Numbered from the stretch's first letter, positions 45,231-57,530 are shown. The stretch is 64,000 nt of DNA from Agrostemma githago (GCA_958450325.1 OY288256.1:49432953-49496952), one strand, 5' to 3'. The notes: generated by a model from the letters alone, not told the origin. Numbers and translations: made by a program.

Positions 45231-46362
45231 AAGCTCAAGCTGCAGGAACTGCACATGTAATCCCCTAGAAATTCTAATGCAAAACAGTGGCGGAATCACT
45301 GTCGATGGGATTGAAACACATTGATGTCTAATAGATTATTGTATGATCAAAAGGTAAGTCTGAAACAAATGCCACTTTTCCTAAAAAGGGCGAAAATAAA
45401 ACATCCAAAATCCGGTAAAACAATCCAAAGAAACAACATTAACAAAAATATAAATGAGTAGGATCATGACTACTCGCTAGCTTAAACCCGATCCCGCAAA
45501 ACAGATAACCTGCCATGTTAAACATAACGGCCACAATTCAGTGGGGAGCAACTCAGGCAGTTCTCCCAGCCATATTTCATAATATATAAGCAATAGAAGC
45601 ATAATATAAGAAAATAGATTAAAACTCAAAACATTATATATATCAAAATAGATTCAAAACCAGAAAACAATTAAGTAGCCTGACGGCGTCAAAACGAATA
45701 ATGGAATATAAAACCGATGATCAGTACAGCTTTTACTACTAAAGATATGTCAAAACAACACCGAAGTGTCACTAGTTAAGAAACTCAGTGCCCACAAAGC
45801 GACTCCTAAGCCCACTCACTAGGCAACTCAAACTATAATAGGACTGCGTTCAGCGAGGTCCTAGCCTAAGTACATGCGCATGACTCCTGAGCATAAACGA
45901 TACTCAGTTCGACAATCAATGTATCCCTGACGCGAATACACTGACCATATAGCTGATGGCAACACCACATATCCTAGACTTATATACTGTACATTCTCAT
46001 TTCCAACATTATTCCATATTCAACAAATAAATATTTTATCCGAAGAAATCTTAAATATTCCCAAAATAGTAACGTTCCAAAGATAGAAACTTTCTTCAAA
46101 TAGTAACTTTCCAAAATAGGTGTTCTTATAATTAGAAATCGTTTAATATATGAGTTATATAAAATATTTAATATTAGGCCTTGAGACATAAACATTATAT
46201 TTATTAGATAAATGTATAATTAATGATTAAAAGTCAAGGAAAGTAAAAAATCATAATTATTTCTCAAAAGGGTTGGAGTTTAAGTAATTAAAAGTAATAA
46301 ATTATAAGTTTACAGATTTTTCAGAATTTTACTGTCTTACTATAAAATTTATAATTAAATCA
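45231..46362. other. Non-coding DNA, no feature recognised
   Basis: From about 45350 composition changes; CTAGGCAACTCAA, CTCCTGAGCATAA-type text suggests a decayed retrotransposon on the minus strand, but no LTR ends, primer site or domain is visible. Confidence 0.35.
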
Positions 46363-47320
46363 TCTCTTATATATTAAATCAAGAACCATGTGCAATGACG
46401 TGGCACAATGGTGTTTCCCCATTTCGAAATAAGTCCTTATTTTTGATACAATTTTCTTTTCCCCAAGTGTGAACACAGGGATCAAACCCGCGACCTCCAA
46501 GAACTATACCACATATGCAAGCCACTGATCCAAGACACCATTTTGTGAAAAAGTTGTGGAAAAAACATATAGTAGCCTTAATTGTTGTTCATTGACATAT
46601 TACTCGAAAATCACTCACCAACCGGCAATGGTCTTCATGTCATTGATTATCCCCTTAACCCCACCTACCCCCTTCAATTAATACTCCGTCATACATTAAC
46701 TTCCCCATCTCCTCGGTTTTCTTCATCTTGGTATTCCCTTGTTGAATTCAGGAAATTGCACTCTCAATTATGATTGTCTCTTTGTTTCTACTTCCTCTCC
46801 ATCAATTACTTCCAACATTCTATTATATATTACATCCGGTTTCCATCATCTTCTCATTCAAACTTCAACCCGTAGTCGATTACTCTCTTCTCATTCATTC
46901 AATACGAGTTTAAATTTTCTGATTTTATTCATGTAATGGTCAATTGAATTTAAAAAAGTTTGATTTTTTTTCAATTTCTTTGGTGAATTTTCAGGTAGAA
47001 GAAAGGAGAGGAGGTCAATAAAAAACAAAGCATCGTCATCTAATTGGTATTTTTTTTTGATTATTTTTCTATAAATGTATTGAATTTTCATTAAAAATTC
47101 AATTTCGGTAAAAATTGAATAAAATATTATATATTGAAAGTTGTACAAAGTTGTATAAAAATCGAATAAAACAATCTGTATTATATTATATATATAAAAA
47201 TTCAATTCAATTATATATTATATACAAAGCAATCGAATAAAAATCTAATCGGCATTATTTGTCTCATCTATTATATATTGAAAGTTATATTTGATTAACA
47301 ATCGAATAATTTTTTTTTCT
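46363..47320. other. AT-rich DNA starting with a Helitron-like 5' end
   Basis: A|TCTCTTATATATTAAATC at 46363 looks like a Helitron start. Further on, GGGATCAAACCCGCGACCTC (46480-46499) resembles sequence common in degenerate plant repeats. No coding region supported. Confidence 0.35.
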
Positions 47321-48531
47321 ATATCGACGAAATATATTAGTTAATTTAAAATATTATATTAATGCAGTTATTAATTAAATTTTGTAATTAATGTATAAAT
47401 ATAACTCATTTTTTAAAATATATTGGGATAAAATTATAAAAAATCGTTTTTATTTAATTTCGTAATTTAAATATTAAAGTAATAATTTTATCATCCAAAT
47501 AGAATTATAAGGTATCGTCGTAATTATTATTTATATTTAGTATATAATATATGACAAAATATCATTTGCTGTTTTTTTTATAAGAAATATCTATATTTTT
47601 AAAATCAGTTGATGTGTGGAATCTAAAATAATTGTTATTTTCTGTTTCAGAACATTTCAAGTCGTTAGGAGTTCACGGGTCGGCAAGAAGTAGATTGATA
47701 AAGTATCGTCAAAATTATTATTTATTTGTACTGTGTATATAATATATGATGAAATATCATTTGTTGTTTTTTTAAAAATAAATTTCTATATTTTTAAAAT
47801 ATATTTTTAAAATATATTTTTTCTATTTTTTTAAAAATATTTGAAGAATTGTGAAATACTCCGTATTTAGAAATATGACGAAATATTTTTCCTATATTTT
47901 TAAAAATATTTTTTCTATATGGACGAAATATATTATTTAATTTAAAATATTATATAATGTATTTTTTTTAAATATTGTAGTTAATGTATAAATATAACTC
48001 ATTTTTTAAAATATATTGGTGTAAAAGTATAAAAAAATATTTTTTATTTAATTTCGTAATTTAAATATTAAAGTAATAATTTTTATTTATCGTCGAAATT
48101 GAATTATAAGGTATCGTCAAAATTATTATTTATACTTTGTATATAATATATGACGAAATATTATTTGTTTTGTTTTTTTAAAAAAAAAGAAATTTCTATA
48201 TTTTAAAATTATTTTTTTCTATATTATTCTATTTTTTTGTAAAATATTTGAAGAATTGTGAAATACTTCGTATAGAGAAATATGACGAAGTATTTTTTTT
48301 CTATATTTTTAAAAATATTTTTTCTATATTGATGAAATACATTATTTAATTTAAAATATTAAAATAATGTATTTTATTAATTAAATATCTTAATTAATGT
48401 ATAAATATAACTCATTTTGTATAATATATTAGTATAAAACTATTCAAAAATCATTTTTATTTAATTTCGTAATTTAAATATTAAAGTAATAACTTTTTCA
48501 TTAGAACTATTTCTAATATAATAAAGTATTA
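47320..48531. repeat. Complex direct repeats in AT-rich DNA
   Basis: Block 1 (ATAAATATAACTCATTTT...TTTCGTAATTTAAATATTAA) occurs near 47394, 47988 and 48400. Block 2 (TATCGTC...ATTATTATTTAT...ATATGACGAAATAT) occurs near 47513, 47705 and 48112. Block 3 (GAATTGTGAAATACT) occurs near 47844 and 48253. The blocks recur in the same order with varied spacing. Confidence 0.7.
48485..48531 (+). repeat. 47-bp direct repeat, left copy
   Basis: AGTAATAACTTTTTCATTAG... matches 48823-48869 with about two differences. The pair flanks a 291-bp insert with higher GC content. Confidence 0.85.
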
Positions 48532-48592
48532 TTGCAACTAAAATCTACATTAATTTATCTAAACAGAGCCCATTTTATTGCTACAACTACTG

Positions 48593-48835
48593 CTAGAAAG
48601 GGAAGAGCAAAAATGAAGATTCTATACGAACTTTCCTACCAATGATGTTTACTTTGTTAATCTTCTTATGGGTCCATAAGATTTGATCGTTTGTGAGTTT
48701 CGACATGTTGAGCACCCTCGAGACTACCTGGAGTTCCACCTGTGCAAGGAACATCTCTGGACTTAATCTCGGTTCTTGATGTTTTTGGAACTTCGTCACT
48801 AAGCAATTCCCGCTTTTAAGTAATAATTTTTTCAT
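48593..48835 (-). other. Unrecognised ORF in a 291-bp insert
   Basis: An 80-codon minus-strand frame includes PEMFLAQVELQVVSRVLNMS and KLTNDQILWTHKKINK. Another minus frame reads ELLSDEVPKTSRTEIKSRDV and is equally protein-like, so I cannot choose. The insert (48532-48822) is richer in GC than the repeats around it and lies between 47-bp direct repeats. It may be a captured exon. No family recognised. Confidence 0.3.
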
Positions 48836-48869
48836 TAGAACTATCTCTAATATAATAAAGTATTACCAT
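48823..48869 (+). repeat. 47-bp direct repeat, right copy
   Basis: Partner of 48485-48531, offset 338 bp. Confidence 0.85.
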
Positions 48870-49946
48870 TTTATTTATCACTGGAAAATTATCCTTCGTC
48901 AAGATTTGATTTTACTTTAAATTTATATTGAAACATGAAATTTGACAGATCAAGGAGTTAAAATTGAGGATGATAGCTTTGATGATACTCCGTAGTGTTT
49001 AGGGCTGATGTTAAGTCTAATTGATACTTTAAAATTTCAGTAGCTAATGCTGTCAAATGTGTTGAACTGAGTGGGTTATTATTCATTTAATTTATAATTT
49101 AAAATTGATAGTATTCTTTTTTTTATTATTAATTTTTATCTCAATAATGTATATATGTTACCCGTATTAAAATTGATATTTTTATCTCATTTAAGTTATT
49201 TTTTCGTAATTTAAATATTAAAATTGTTACTTTTTTGTTCTCTCTAATACAGAGTATAATACTTTGTAAGTATTATTTCGTAATATTTTATTTATGGCAC
49301 GACCAAATTATCCTTCATCAAGATTTGATTATTTCGTAAATTTTTTAATTTGATTTATAATACATTAATTAGAGAATTGATTGATTTATTTTCTAAATAT
49401 TTAGTTGACCAAATTAACATGACCATATTAATGCTATTAAAGTAGCAAGACTTTACAATTGTTAAAAAAGGAATCAACATACTCTTAATAGTCAATACAA
49501 TAAGTATTAAATGAATCTCGGTAACATTAAAAAATTAATTACTAATTACACCATTGTGAGTTGTAAAATTCTACTTTCAAATAATTAATTAATTCATCTC
49601 GGTAACCCTTCATTCTCAATTAATGTCTCAACTAATGAAAGAACATTGTAAAAAATGATTTGTCTCTTCGTTGTTCTACTATCACTATTCTCATGTTACA
49701 TATTAGATGATTCTCAATGTCTTACAATAAAGTGTTTAATACATTGATGTTAATACCTATATTTTCGAGTAGAAATTCAGAATGCACATTTTAAAATAAT
49801 ACGACAGGAGTTGAATGGTTACCTTACGTACCTCTGTGATTATGGATTCAATAATCGGAGACGGGAGATACGTCGTCAAGGGTCGCTCCTTCAATAGAGA
49901 AATGGGTTACTACTTATCGATGTCAAATGAAATGACTCTAGTGTAC
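48870..49946. other. AT-rich intergenic DNA
   Basis: No genes. TTTCGTAATTTAAATATTAAA at about 49203 is one more partial copy of block 1 of the repeats at 47.3-48.5 kb. Confidence 0.5.
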
Positions 49947-49951
49947 CAATT

Positions 49952-52202
49952 TGTAGACACCCACATTTTGACCGCCAGATGTCTATAGTAGTTTCCAAAG
50001 AACACCCGATGATGATCGGACGTAAACATGCTTTAACGTACTCGAATATGGGCTCGAAATCATTGGCATTTGGCTTGGGCTTTTTACGGAGTACAAATCT
50101 CACAAAACCCACATCAAAATTAGGCCCAGTGGGTCATTTCGAGTCAAATAAGACTAATTTGGGTCGAATCCGACACCAGGGGTAAAACCGTTTTTTAGCG
50201 ACCGAGTTAAAACCCGGTCAAAGATATTTTTCGAGACATAAAACCTGCTGTGTCACCCCATGAGTCCGGTTTGAGCTCAAACGCTACAAAAATTAGCTTA
50301 AAAAAATATTAGATAAATCCGTTGAAAGTAGAATTCGATCTCCAGTAGGAATCCTATCTGAACACCCGATCAAACACTCGACCGAGCATGAGGATACTCG
50401 GCCGAGCAGCCTTGTTCCAGCCGAATTCTGTGACTTTCCCACCAAGAAACGGTGTTCTCGTGCCTCTCGACTTCTTACATTTCCTATCCTAACCGGTATT
50501 TCTTGTCATTCAAGCAAGAGTATCTCTCCTAGCTTCAATCGAGGACCTCTCCTATAAATAGGACCCTCACATACACAATTCGACACATCCATCATACTTT
50601 TAAACAACTACAATTTCCGACATCTACAACTCATAACATCCAACCTTCAGACATCAAATACAATCATTCATACACGTAGCATCGAAAGACCGATAGTGTA
50701 ACCCGAGATCCAAAGAAAACCGGCCACCACCCGCCACCTTACACGACTAAAACACCACCATAACTCACCGACATTATCTCGACGCTCCTGTGTCTAAGCC
50801 ACATTCCGACGAGCCCCGTTCCGAGTAAACAAAGCATGTAGGTTGAGGGTGTAAAATCAATCCCGTTCTCTCCTTTCTCTTTCTCTTTCTCCCGTCTTTT
50901 TCTTTGTTTTTTTCACGTCGTCGGTCTGTTTTTTTTTATGGGTCGTTGTCGCGTCTCTTATTCTATATAATATCGATACTACAAGCTATTTTCATATAAA
51001 GCAAACGTTCTTAAAATACGATATCGACTCTATAGTCAAATATCGTACATAAAAGAACTAAATTAATCTCGTTGATGCTAAAAAAATCGTCCTTTGGTCT
51101 TAAAAACAGATACGACGATTTTAACGCGGAGAGAATCAACATTGTTTTTTTCAATTTTCAAAACGATTTTCAAAACACTTTTTTTTATCTTTTCTAAAAA
51201 ATCATTCCGAATATTTGATATCGATTTCATAATCGAATATCGAATACGACGAATATCGAAAATATAAGTCGAGTATAAATTAATCCATATTTGTACGCGA
51301 TTTATTAAAACTAACGATTTTCGAAAAACCAAACCCGAGAGCAGCCCGAGACGCGAGCCGTACGCGTCCCGGGCGAGTCGCGCCCTTCCCGAACGGGTCG
51401 CGCGGACCCCTGAAATCCGCGACATTTTTTTTCTTTTCTTTTTCAGCATCGTTTCTTTAACGAAACAGCAGGTTTTCTCGACATATTTTATTTTTCTTGA
51501 CCTCGGTCATCGCGTGTTTAATCCATTACGCGAATTATCTTTCCAAAACCGTGCATATTATCATATTCATATTTTTTTATCCGATTTACAACCGTTACTA
51601 ACTTGTTTGTTCATGTTTGTAGCGATTTCTTTTCATTTGTTTTATTAGACTAAAACGAATCTCACATGCCTAAATACAACTTTGACGTTAATTTTAGATC
51701 CATTAAATTGACCTAGCAACCCATTCAAATTTTCGCATGTTTAGGGAAAACAATGTTTGCATATCATTCAACCGTCGAACTAACGCGTGTACACCAAAAA
51801 CGAACGATATCTTAGTAAAGGCCGCTAAGTGCGGGCGGGGTTGGGTGTTCTTTGTGAACTTCCGAACACGTACCCTCACCCCTTACTCAGAACCGTGGTT
51901 TCCGGATGTCCGAAACCGTTGGCATACAAGAGTCATTCAATACACGGTATCCGATAATGTCGGTATCGGTATCGCAATGCAAAGGGACGAACCCAATAAA
52001 CTCTGACATCAGAAATGAGCCGTACTTTGTGCACGACCCACTACGACATAGAGTGGGTTCGAACTAGCCCGAACTCCCACAAAGTTCGGTGGCGACTCCA
52101 ACTTCGATTTAAATTTCAATTCGACACATCTCATATGGAGATTCATTCGCCGCCCCAAACCCGCGCGTGGCCGCGTCGAGGTGGACCTATGTCATGTCCA
52201 CA
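49952..52202 (+). repeat. Solo LTR 2, Retand-like (2251 bp)
   Basis: TGTAGACACCC...GTCCACA between CAATT repeats (49947-49951; 52203-52207). TATA-like CCTATAAATAGG near 50552, invariant box 50837-50851, hairpins at 51017-51051 and 51207-51241, GC-rich palindromic module at 51349-51410. No internal sequence, so a recombination product. Confidence 0.96.
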
Positions 52203-52346
52203 CAATTAATGATGTAAAATCCGACATTTCAATTTGTTATTTAGAAGCTTAGTAGCTTAATACATAATATTTCGTTCAAAAAGATTTTCCCGTAAACCAT
52301 GTGGCTACAAATGTTATAAAGTATCAATGAATTTCGAACCTATGTG

Positions 52347-52652
52347 AGAGCAAGTACAATAATAGTTTTTTTACTGGGTTTGTCACCGAGAACCTACCTT
52401 TAAAAGTTCTTCGATTGCACAATGAAATTTGTTCTTAAATTTAAGAACCGAGTTCTAAAATAAGAACTCAGTTTGTAAAATCTTGGAAGTTGAAAGCAAT
52501 TAAATTGACTTTGTTATGTGTCAAAGCTAAGTCCATTCAAAATTTTCTATTTCATGATATTTAATTACAGTAATAAATAATAAGATGATGGAAAATTAGG
52601 GTCAAAAGTTTTTAATTATTGAAAATTGTGGAATATGACATGACACTTGCTC
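52347..52652. mobile_element. Candidate foldback MITE
   Basis: Ends AGAGCAAGT and ACTTGCTCT are exact inverses; inside, GAGTTCT-AAAATA-AGAACTC pairs. Size 306 bp. The target duplication is not clear, so the superfamily is open (hAT or Mutator-like). Confidence 0.5.
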
Positions 52653-52986
52653 TAAGGCTCCTCTTTTCATTACGTGATTCCGCAAAGGATTGAAACAATC
52701 TATTCTTGCACGTAACGTCACATGACACGTTTGTCAATTCATTTTTACGCATTGTTCAATACTTATGAAAAATATTATTTCGCATATCAACCGTAAATCA
52801 GTCCGTTGTAAATCCAACATACTTATTTGGTATATAAGTTAGTATAATTGATAGAAATTAAGTAAATCATCTTATTTATCATGATTAATTAATACACGGG
52901 TAACAAGACAATAAGTTTGCACAACTCCTATCACCATTTCATTGTGCCTCTTTCTTCTTCTTCCTACATTCCTTGAAACACTCTTA

Positions 52987-53617
52987 GGGGCCCTTTGGTT
53001 AGGGGGTTTCAGGAAACGGAAAGGAAAAAAAGGTTACCCATTCCCTTTGTATATGCTTGGTTGGGCCAATTGATAAAACTCTTTCCCCTTTTCACCTATT
53101 AACAAACCCCCATATCCTCCTACATTGAAAACCCCACCCTCCTAGGGTTTAGAATTCCTTTTCCCTTCCATTCCCCATCCCTATATATCCATCTTAACAT
53201 GTACGGTAAAGTTACTCTCACAAGTCACAATTGTCGTTACATCTCCCGACCTTCGACTTCCGACCTCGACCTCCGACTTCTGACCTCGACTTCCGACCTT
53301 GACCTCGACCTCCCACCAACAACGTCCACCTCTCGCTCCCTGTACCGGTCACCGTTTTACATCCAAAAATTTTAGAATTTTTTTTGATAATACAAGTGAA
53401 AAATAATGATTTGATAAAGTAAACATGTTAAAAAGAATGTAAAAATAATTTGATTCCTAGTTTGATAACCAAACAATCACAAAGAAATTAAGAGTAATAT
53501 CATTCCTTACAATATTAAAACCAAACAACAAGTTAAATTGTGGGTAATCCCTTTCCTTTCCCCTTGTTTCCCTTTCATAATTTCATTCCCTTTCCCCTAT
53601 GCGAACCAAACGGCCCC
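52987..53617. mobile_element. PIF/Harbinger-like MITE, 631 bp
   Basis: GGGGCCCTTTGGTT and AACCAAACGGCCCC are inverse ends with one mismatch, flanked by TTA at 52984-52986 and 53618-53620, the Harbinger target duplication. Inside is CCTTTCC-rich non-coding DNA; the tandem CGACCTCGACTTCCGACC text (53250-53310) has no frame. Confidence 0.8.
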
Positions 53618-53620
53618 TTA

Positions 53621-55198
53621 ATTTTAATACTTTCTAACAAATTATATCCAACTTAATTTTTTCAACTCTCCCATATCTTTTTCATTTCCCCATAATTTTG
53701 CCCTCTCTATAATATTTGAGTTGACGAATTGCATATACTAATGTATAGAATAAAATATGTTGTGTTTTGAGTATATATTAGAAAGGTATTAAGAACTAAA
53801 AGATGATATTAATAGCTAAGATGATATTCACATGAATTATGTTTTTATTGTATCAAATGCTAATTAGTTGAATAAGTTGAACTGATATACGATCTTTAAT
53901 AACGTTATTTAAAGACGTCTAACATAATGTGGGTTGTTATTTGACGGTCTTTAATGACGCTATTTATTATGTCTTACACTATTTTTTTTTTTTTAAAACA
54001 TATCTCAAAAACGACATATCATAACTCATGGACTCACCTTATTTTATACCTCAAGTAATACAGAGTAGTTGTTTTTCACTCATTTAATCGGTAGTTTAAT
54101 CACGTACCCAATAATGTTTCTTTACAATATAATATCATATATTAAGGTGAAGAAAACTTCAACTATTAAGTTAAATCAACGTCTCATACGAGCTAAAAAG
54201 ATCAAATTACACTTTTTAACAATGGGTATTCATCAAACATTACAAATCATGTTATGTTCACCGAACATTATAAACCGCTTACAAGTTTCGCCTTTAGTTT
54301 GTAATACGGAGTATAATACTACACCTGATAAATCATGGGAGTCTATTGATCTTACTTTTTAAATTTGAAGTATCGTAAGGATTATTATCAATATTGAATG
54401 TGTATATCGAAACAATAAAAATGATTTGTATAAATTACACATTCTGATGAAGTCTATAGGGTTGTGTACGTTCAGTAATATGACAGAAAGTTTGACGGTC
54501 TGACGGACATTATTTTTCCCTATTCTTACATGACGAAGAAGCCAACTAACTACAACTGATGATAATCGATCAAGATCAAATAGTTGGTGAGGAAGACCTT
54601 CGTTCCTGAACTAATAGATTTTTCTTTTTTGGATTTAAAGAGTAATTTGGGGATTAGGGTTGAGTGTATACGGGTCGGGTTTATACGGGTTTCTACATTT
54701 ATCATAAGGGTCGGACTTATACGGGTTTCTGCATTTAATATAACTATATTCATCGGTGGACAATTGACTACTTATACAAACATTTCAACGTACTCTATGT
54801 TGTTTATACTTTTGTCCACCTATTAATACATAAACTAACTTTCAGACTCTGAACGAATAATCTCCTCCAATATTTACCGGTGCGATTTTTAATTTGGTAC
54901 ATCTAACAACATTTCATGTTCTCCGTTAACGCTTGGGTTGATGTTTTATTGTCTAATCTCTGAAGTTATTATGAGGTATGACGTGCTGAGATTGTAGGTT
55001 GCGTATGTACTAACCTCTTATCTAATGAATCGGTAAAAATACCCACACCTACGGAGTAGAAAGTGCAAGATCAAAGCATCACGATACTTACTACATGTTG
55101 TTCATACTTTCGCATACGTACTAACCCTTAAACTAACTTATAGTCTCTTAACGAATAATCTAATTTTAGTTGTCACTTCATTGTACTGTCTATGAAAA
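53621..55198. other. Gene-poor DNA
   Basis: No gene. A 36-bp direct repeat (GGGTCGG...TTATACGGGTTTCT) occurs at 54672 and 54708. Short frames at 54069-54362 and 54584-54826 lack any recognised domain. Confidence 0.45.
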
Positions 55199-55242
55199 TA
55201 CAAGCGAGCAACCCGTGAATTTATTCACTGGTAATACACTAG
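55199..55242 (+). mobile_element. Helitron-like 3' end, plus orientation
   Basis: GTGAAT-TT-ATTCAC can pair (55216-55229), then CTAG at 55239-55242 followed by T. This is the layout of a Helitron terminus; the matching TC end would be upstream (candidate at 46363). Confidence 0.5.
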
Positions 55243-55612
55243 TTAAAAATCAAAACGACGTAAGATCAGTGAGGTTGAAACCTTTAGAAGCTTAACTAAA
55301 ACTTTTGTTTGATAAGATCAAAATTATTAACTTAAGAGCGGTTTTTATTCGTATTTTTGTAAACTGACAGAATCTGTCACCCGATCGTATTCCTTTAATA
55401 AAACATGTTTAAAAATTTATTTTGAAACAAATCCAAATGAAAACATTAACTAGACTCTTTAAAGTTAATGTAAGTAATTTATTGAAATAAAATTAAAATT
55501 TTATCATAGGTTCTAAATTAGTTTTTACAACAACTGACAGATTCTCGAACTAATCCGTCACAGTTTCATAAACGATTTATTGTGACGAAAATACTTGGAA
55601 TTAATTTAAAAA

Positions 55613-55642
55613 CTAGTTTTAATGCCCGCGCGATGCACGGGT
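55613..55642 (-). mobile_element. Helitron-like 3' end, minus orientation
   Basis: CTAG (55613-55616) preceded by A, followed inside by the hairpin CCCGCGC/GCACGGG (55625-55641). Same layout as the confirmed Helitron end at 32574. The 5' end to the right was not identified. Confidence 0.55.
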
Positions 55643-55764
55643 GCAACAAAAATGCTACTAAATCATCCATAATAGTGATAATACTTCATTTTATGATATT
55701 GACTGTGACAAACTGTTTATGATTATTTCAAATAATTGTAATTTTGGAGTTATTGATAATAACT

Positions 55765-57530
55765 CGACCCGTGACTTGTATAACCGGACCCGTATTCTGA
55801 CTCCACTCGTATAACTCGACCCGTGAGCCGACCCACTCAACTTGTTTGACTAGTCTAGTGCCTATATTGATTACTTACTTACTTGGATAAAAAACGACAC
55901 TCATCAAAGTAGTGGGTCATGTATCTGTGAGCAATATTAATACGTCACAACTCATCTGTGAACATTTAGTTTATCTATGTCTTTTACTTTATAAGATTAT
56001 AATCATTTGACTTTCTGCATCAAATATATTGCATGTATGTCATCATCTCGCACTATATTCGACCCTACCCGCCCGACCCATTATTTTTAGGGTCATGAGC
56101 CCTTTTTTCCTGAGCCGCGACCCATTTGACCTAAACCAATCTAAAAGCTTTAGTCTAAAAGCCTAGTTCGACTCAATCTATTACTCTGCCTAAATTTTGT
56201 TAAAACTCTAATTTTAATTTATTAGTTATTCGATATAATTAATTTTATATATTTACGTTACTCTCTTGTAAAGTTGTATATAGGGAGCCTAACAGAAATT
56301 CTTACTTGTGATGGATATATTCGTCGCAAACTTGCGACGGGTCAAGTACTACAGATGTGGGGTAGATAAACCAAAGCAAAATACTTAGTAAATGACACTT
56401 TGTTTCGTCTTATCTACCCAATGGGTAGTATTTTCCCCGTCGCAAGCTTGCGATTCTGTGACAGATATGGTCGTCATAAGGAACGCTTGTTGGAAGATTA
56501 AATTTGTGTTATCGTGTTAAATAGTAACGTTACTATTAGACTCAACAAAACTTGACCTGACTTGTAAAACGATCCGCTCAACCCGTTTATTCATAGGTTA
56601 AGATTCAAGACATCTAAATCTTGATCCGTGACTCGATACTTTAAATTACAAATATAATTAATATTCAATTTAATACAACATTTTTTATCTTTTGATAGTA
56701 AATAATTATTAAAATAATTTAAAAAATTCTTTGTAATATAAACATTATAATAAAGGAGTATAAAAATAATATTATTAAAATAAATAAAAAGGTAATATTG
56801 AAAATATTACTCCGTTCTACTTAAAAGGTAAAAAAAATCAAAGTTCAAAACTATTTTTCAGCTGTAATCTAAGCATAATCCGTCTCGTGACCCGTATAAC
56901 CCGACCCCTATTTGAACCGACCCGTAGTCTAACCTGACATATATAAAGTTATTTAAATAAATTACGTAGTTTAAAAAAGTTTGAGACTACATGTCACTCG
57001 AAATATCCGTAGTCTAACCCGACATGTATTCATTTTGTTTTTAATTATTTTATTTAAGTGTTTTAACTTCATTAAATTTTGAATTAGTTAAAATAGTTTA
57101 ATCAAGTTTGCAGTAGTTCAAAATTTTAAAATACTTAAATATGATAAATAATTGAAGTTTGTATTTAAGAATTCTAAAACTATTGGAGAATACCAACGTC
57201 ACTCGAAAAATGTATCGTTTAATTATATTGATAATTGACAGATTGATTGATTGATCATAATTATTTTTTATATATTAATCAATTTATTTGAATATGATTT
57301 TGTTTCTAATTTTAACTTAAATTATCTAGCACTCTTATTAGTATATATATTGTTTGCTTATAAATTAGGAGACTAAAGTTGTACTCTCTAGTTAATCTGA
57401 ATGACTTGACTTGACCCGTAAACCCAACCCATCCAACACGTTTTTTCGTAGGTCAACACCTATAAATATAGATCCGCGACTTGACTGTCGTCAAACCCGG
57501 TATATTAGGGTCGCGGCCCGACCCGACCTG
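55765..57530. repeat. Scattered ACCCGACCCG-type islands in AT-rich DNA
   Basis: Patches such as ACTCGACCCGTGAGCCGACC (55816), CCCGACCCATTATTT (56070), CCCGTATAACCCGACCCC (56890) and CGCGGCCCGACCCGACC (57512) recur every few hundred bases in otherwise AT-rich DNA. No gene in this stretch. Confidence 0.5.
56305..56480. mobile_element. Candidate foldback MITE
   Basis: Left arm ~56305-56370 (GCAAACTTGCGACGGG, GGGTAGATAA) pairs with right arm ~56408-56478 (TTATCTACCC, CCCCGTCGCAAGCTTGCG). Arms also contain self-palindromic CGCAAGCTTGCG. The target duplication is not clear. Confidence 0.5.

Noticed and set aside
54069..54826. Two plus frames (97 and 80 codons) and a minus frame as small genes
   Set aside because: No domain; one includes the 36-bp repeat at 54672, and base composition equals that of the AT-rich surroundings.
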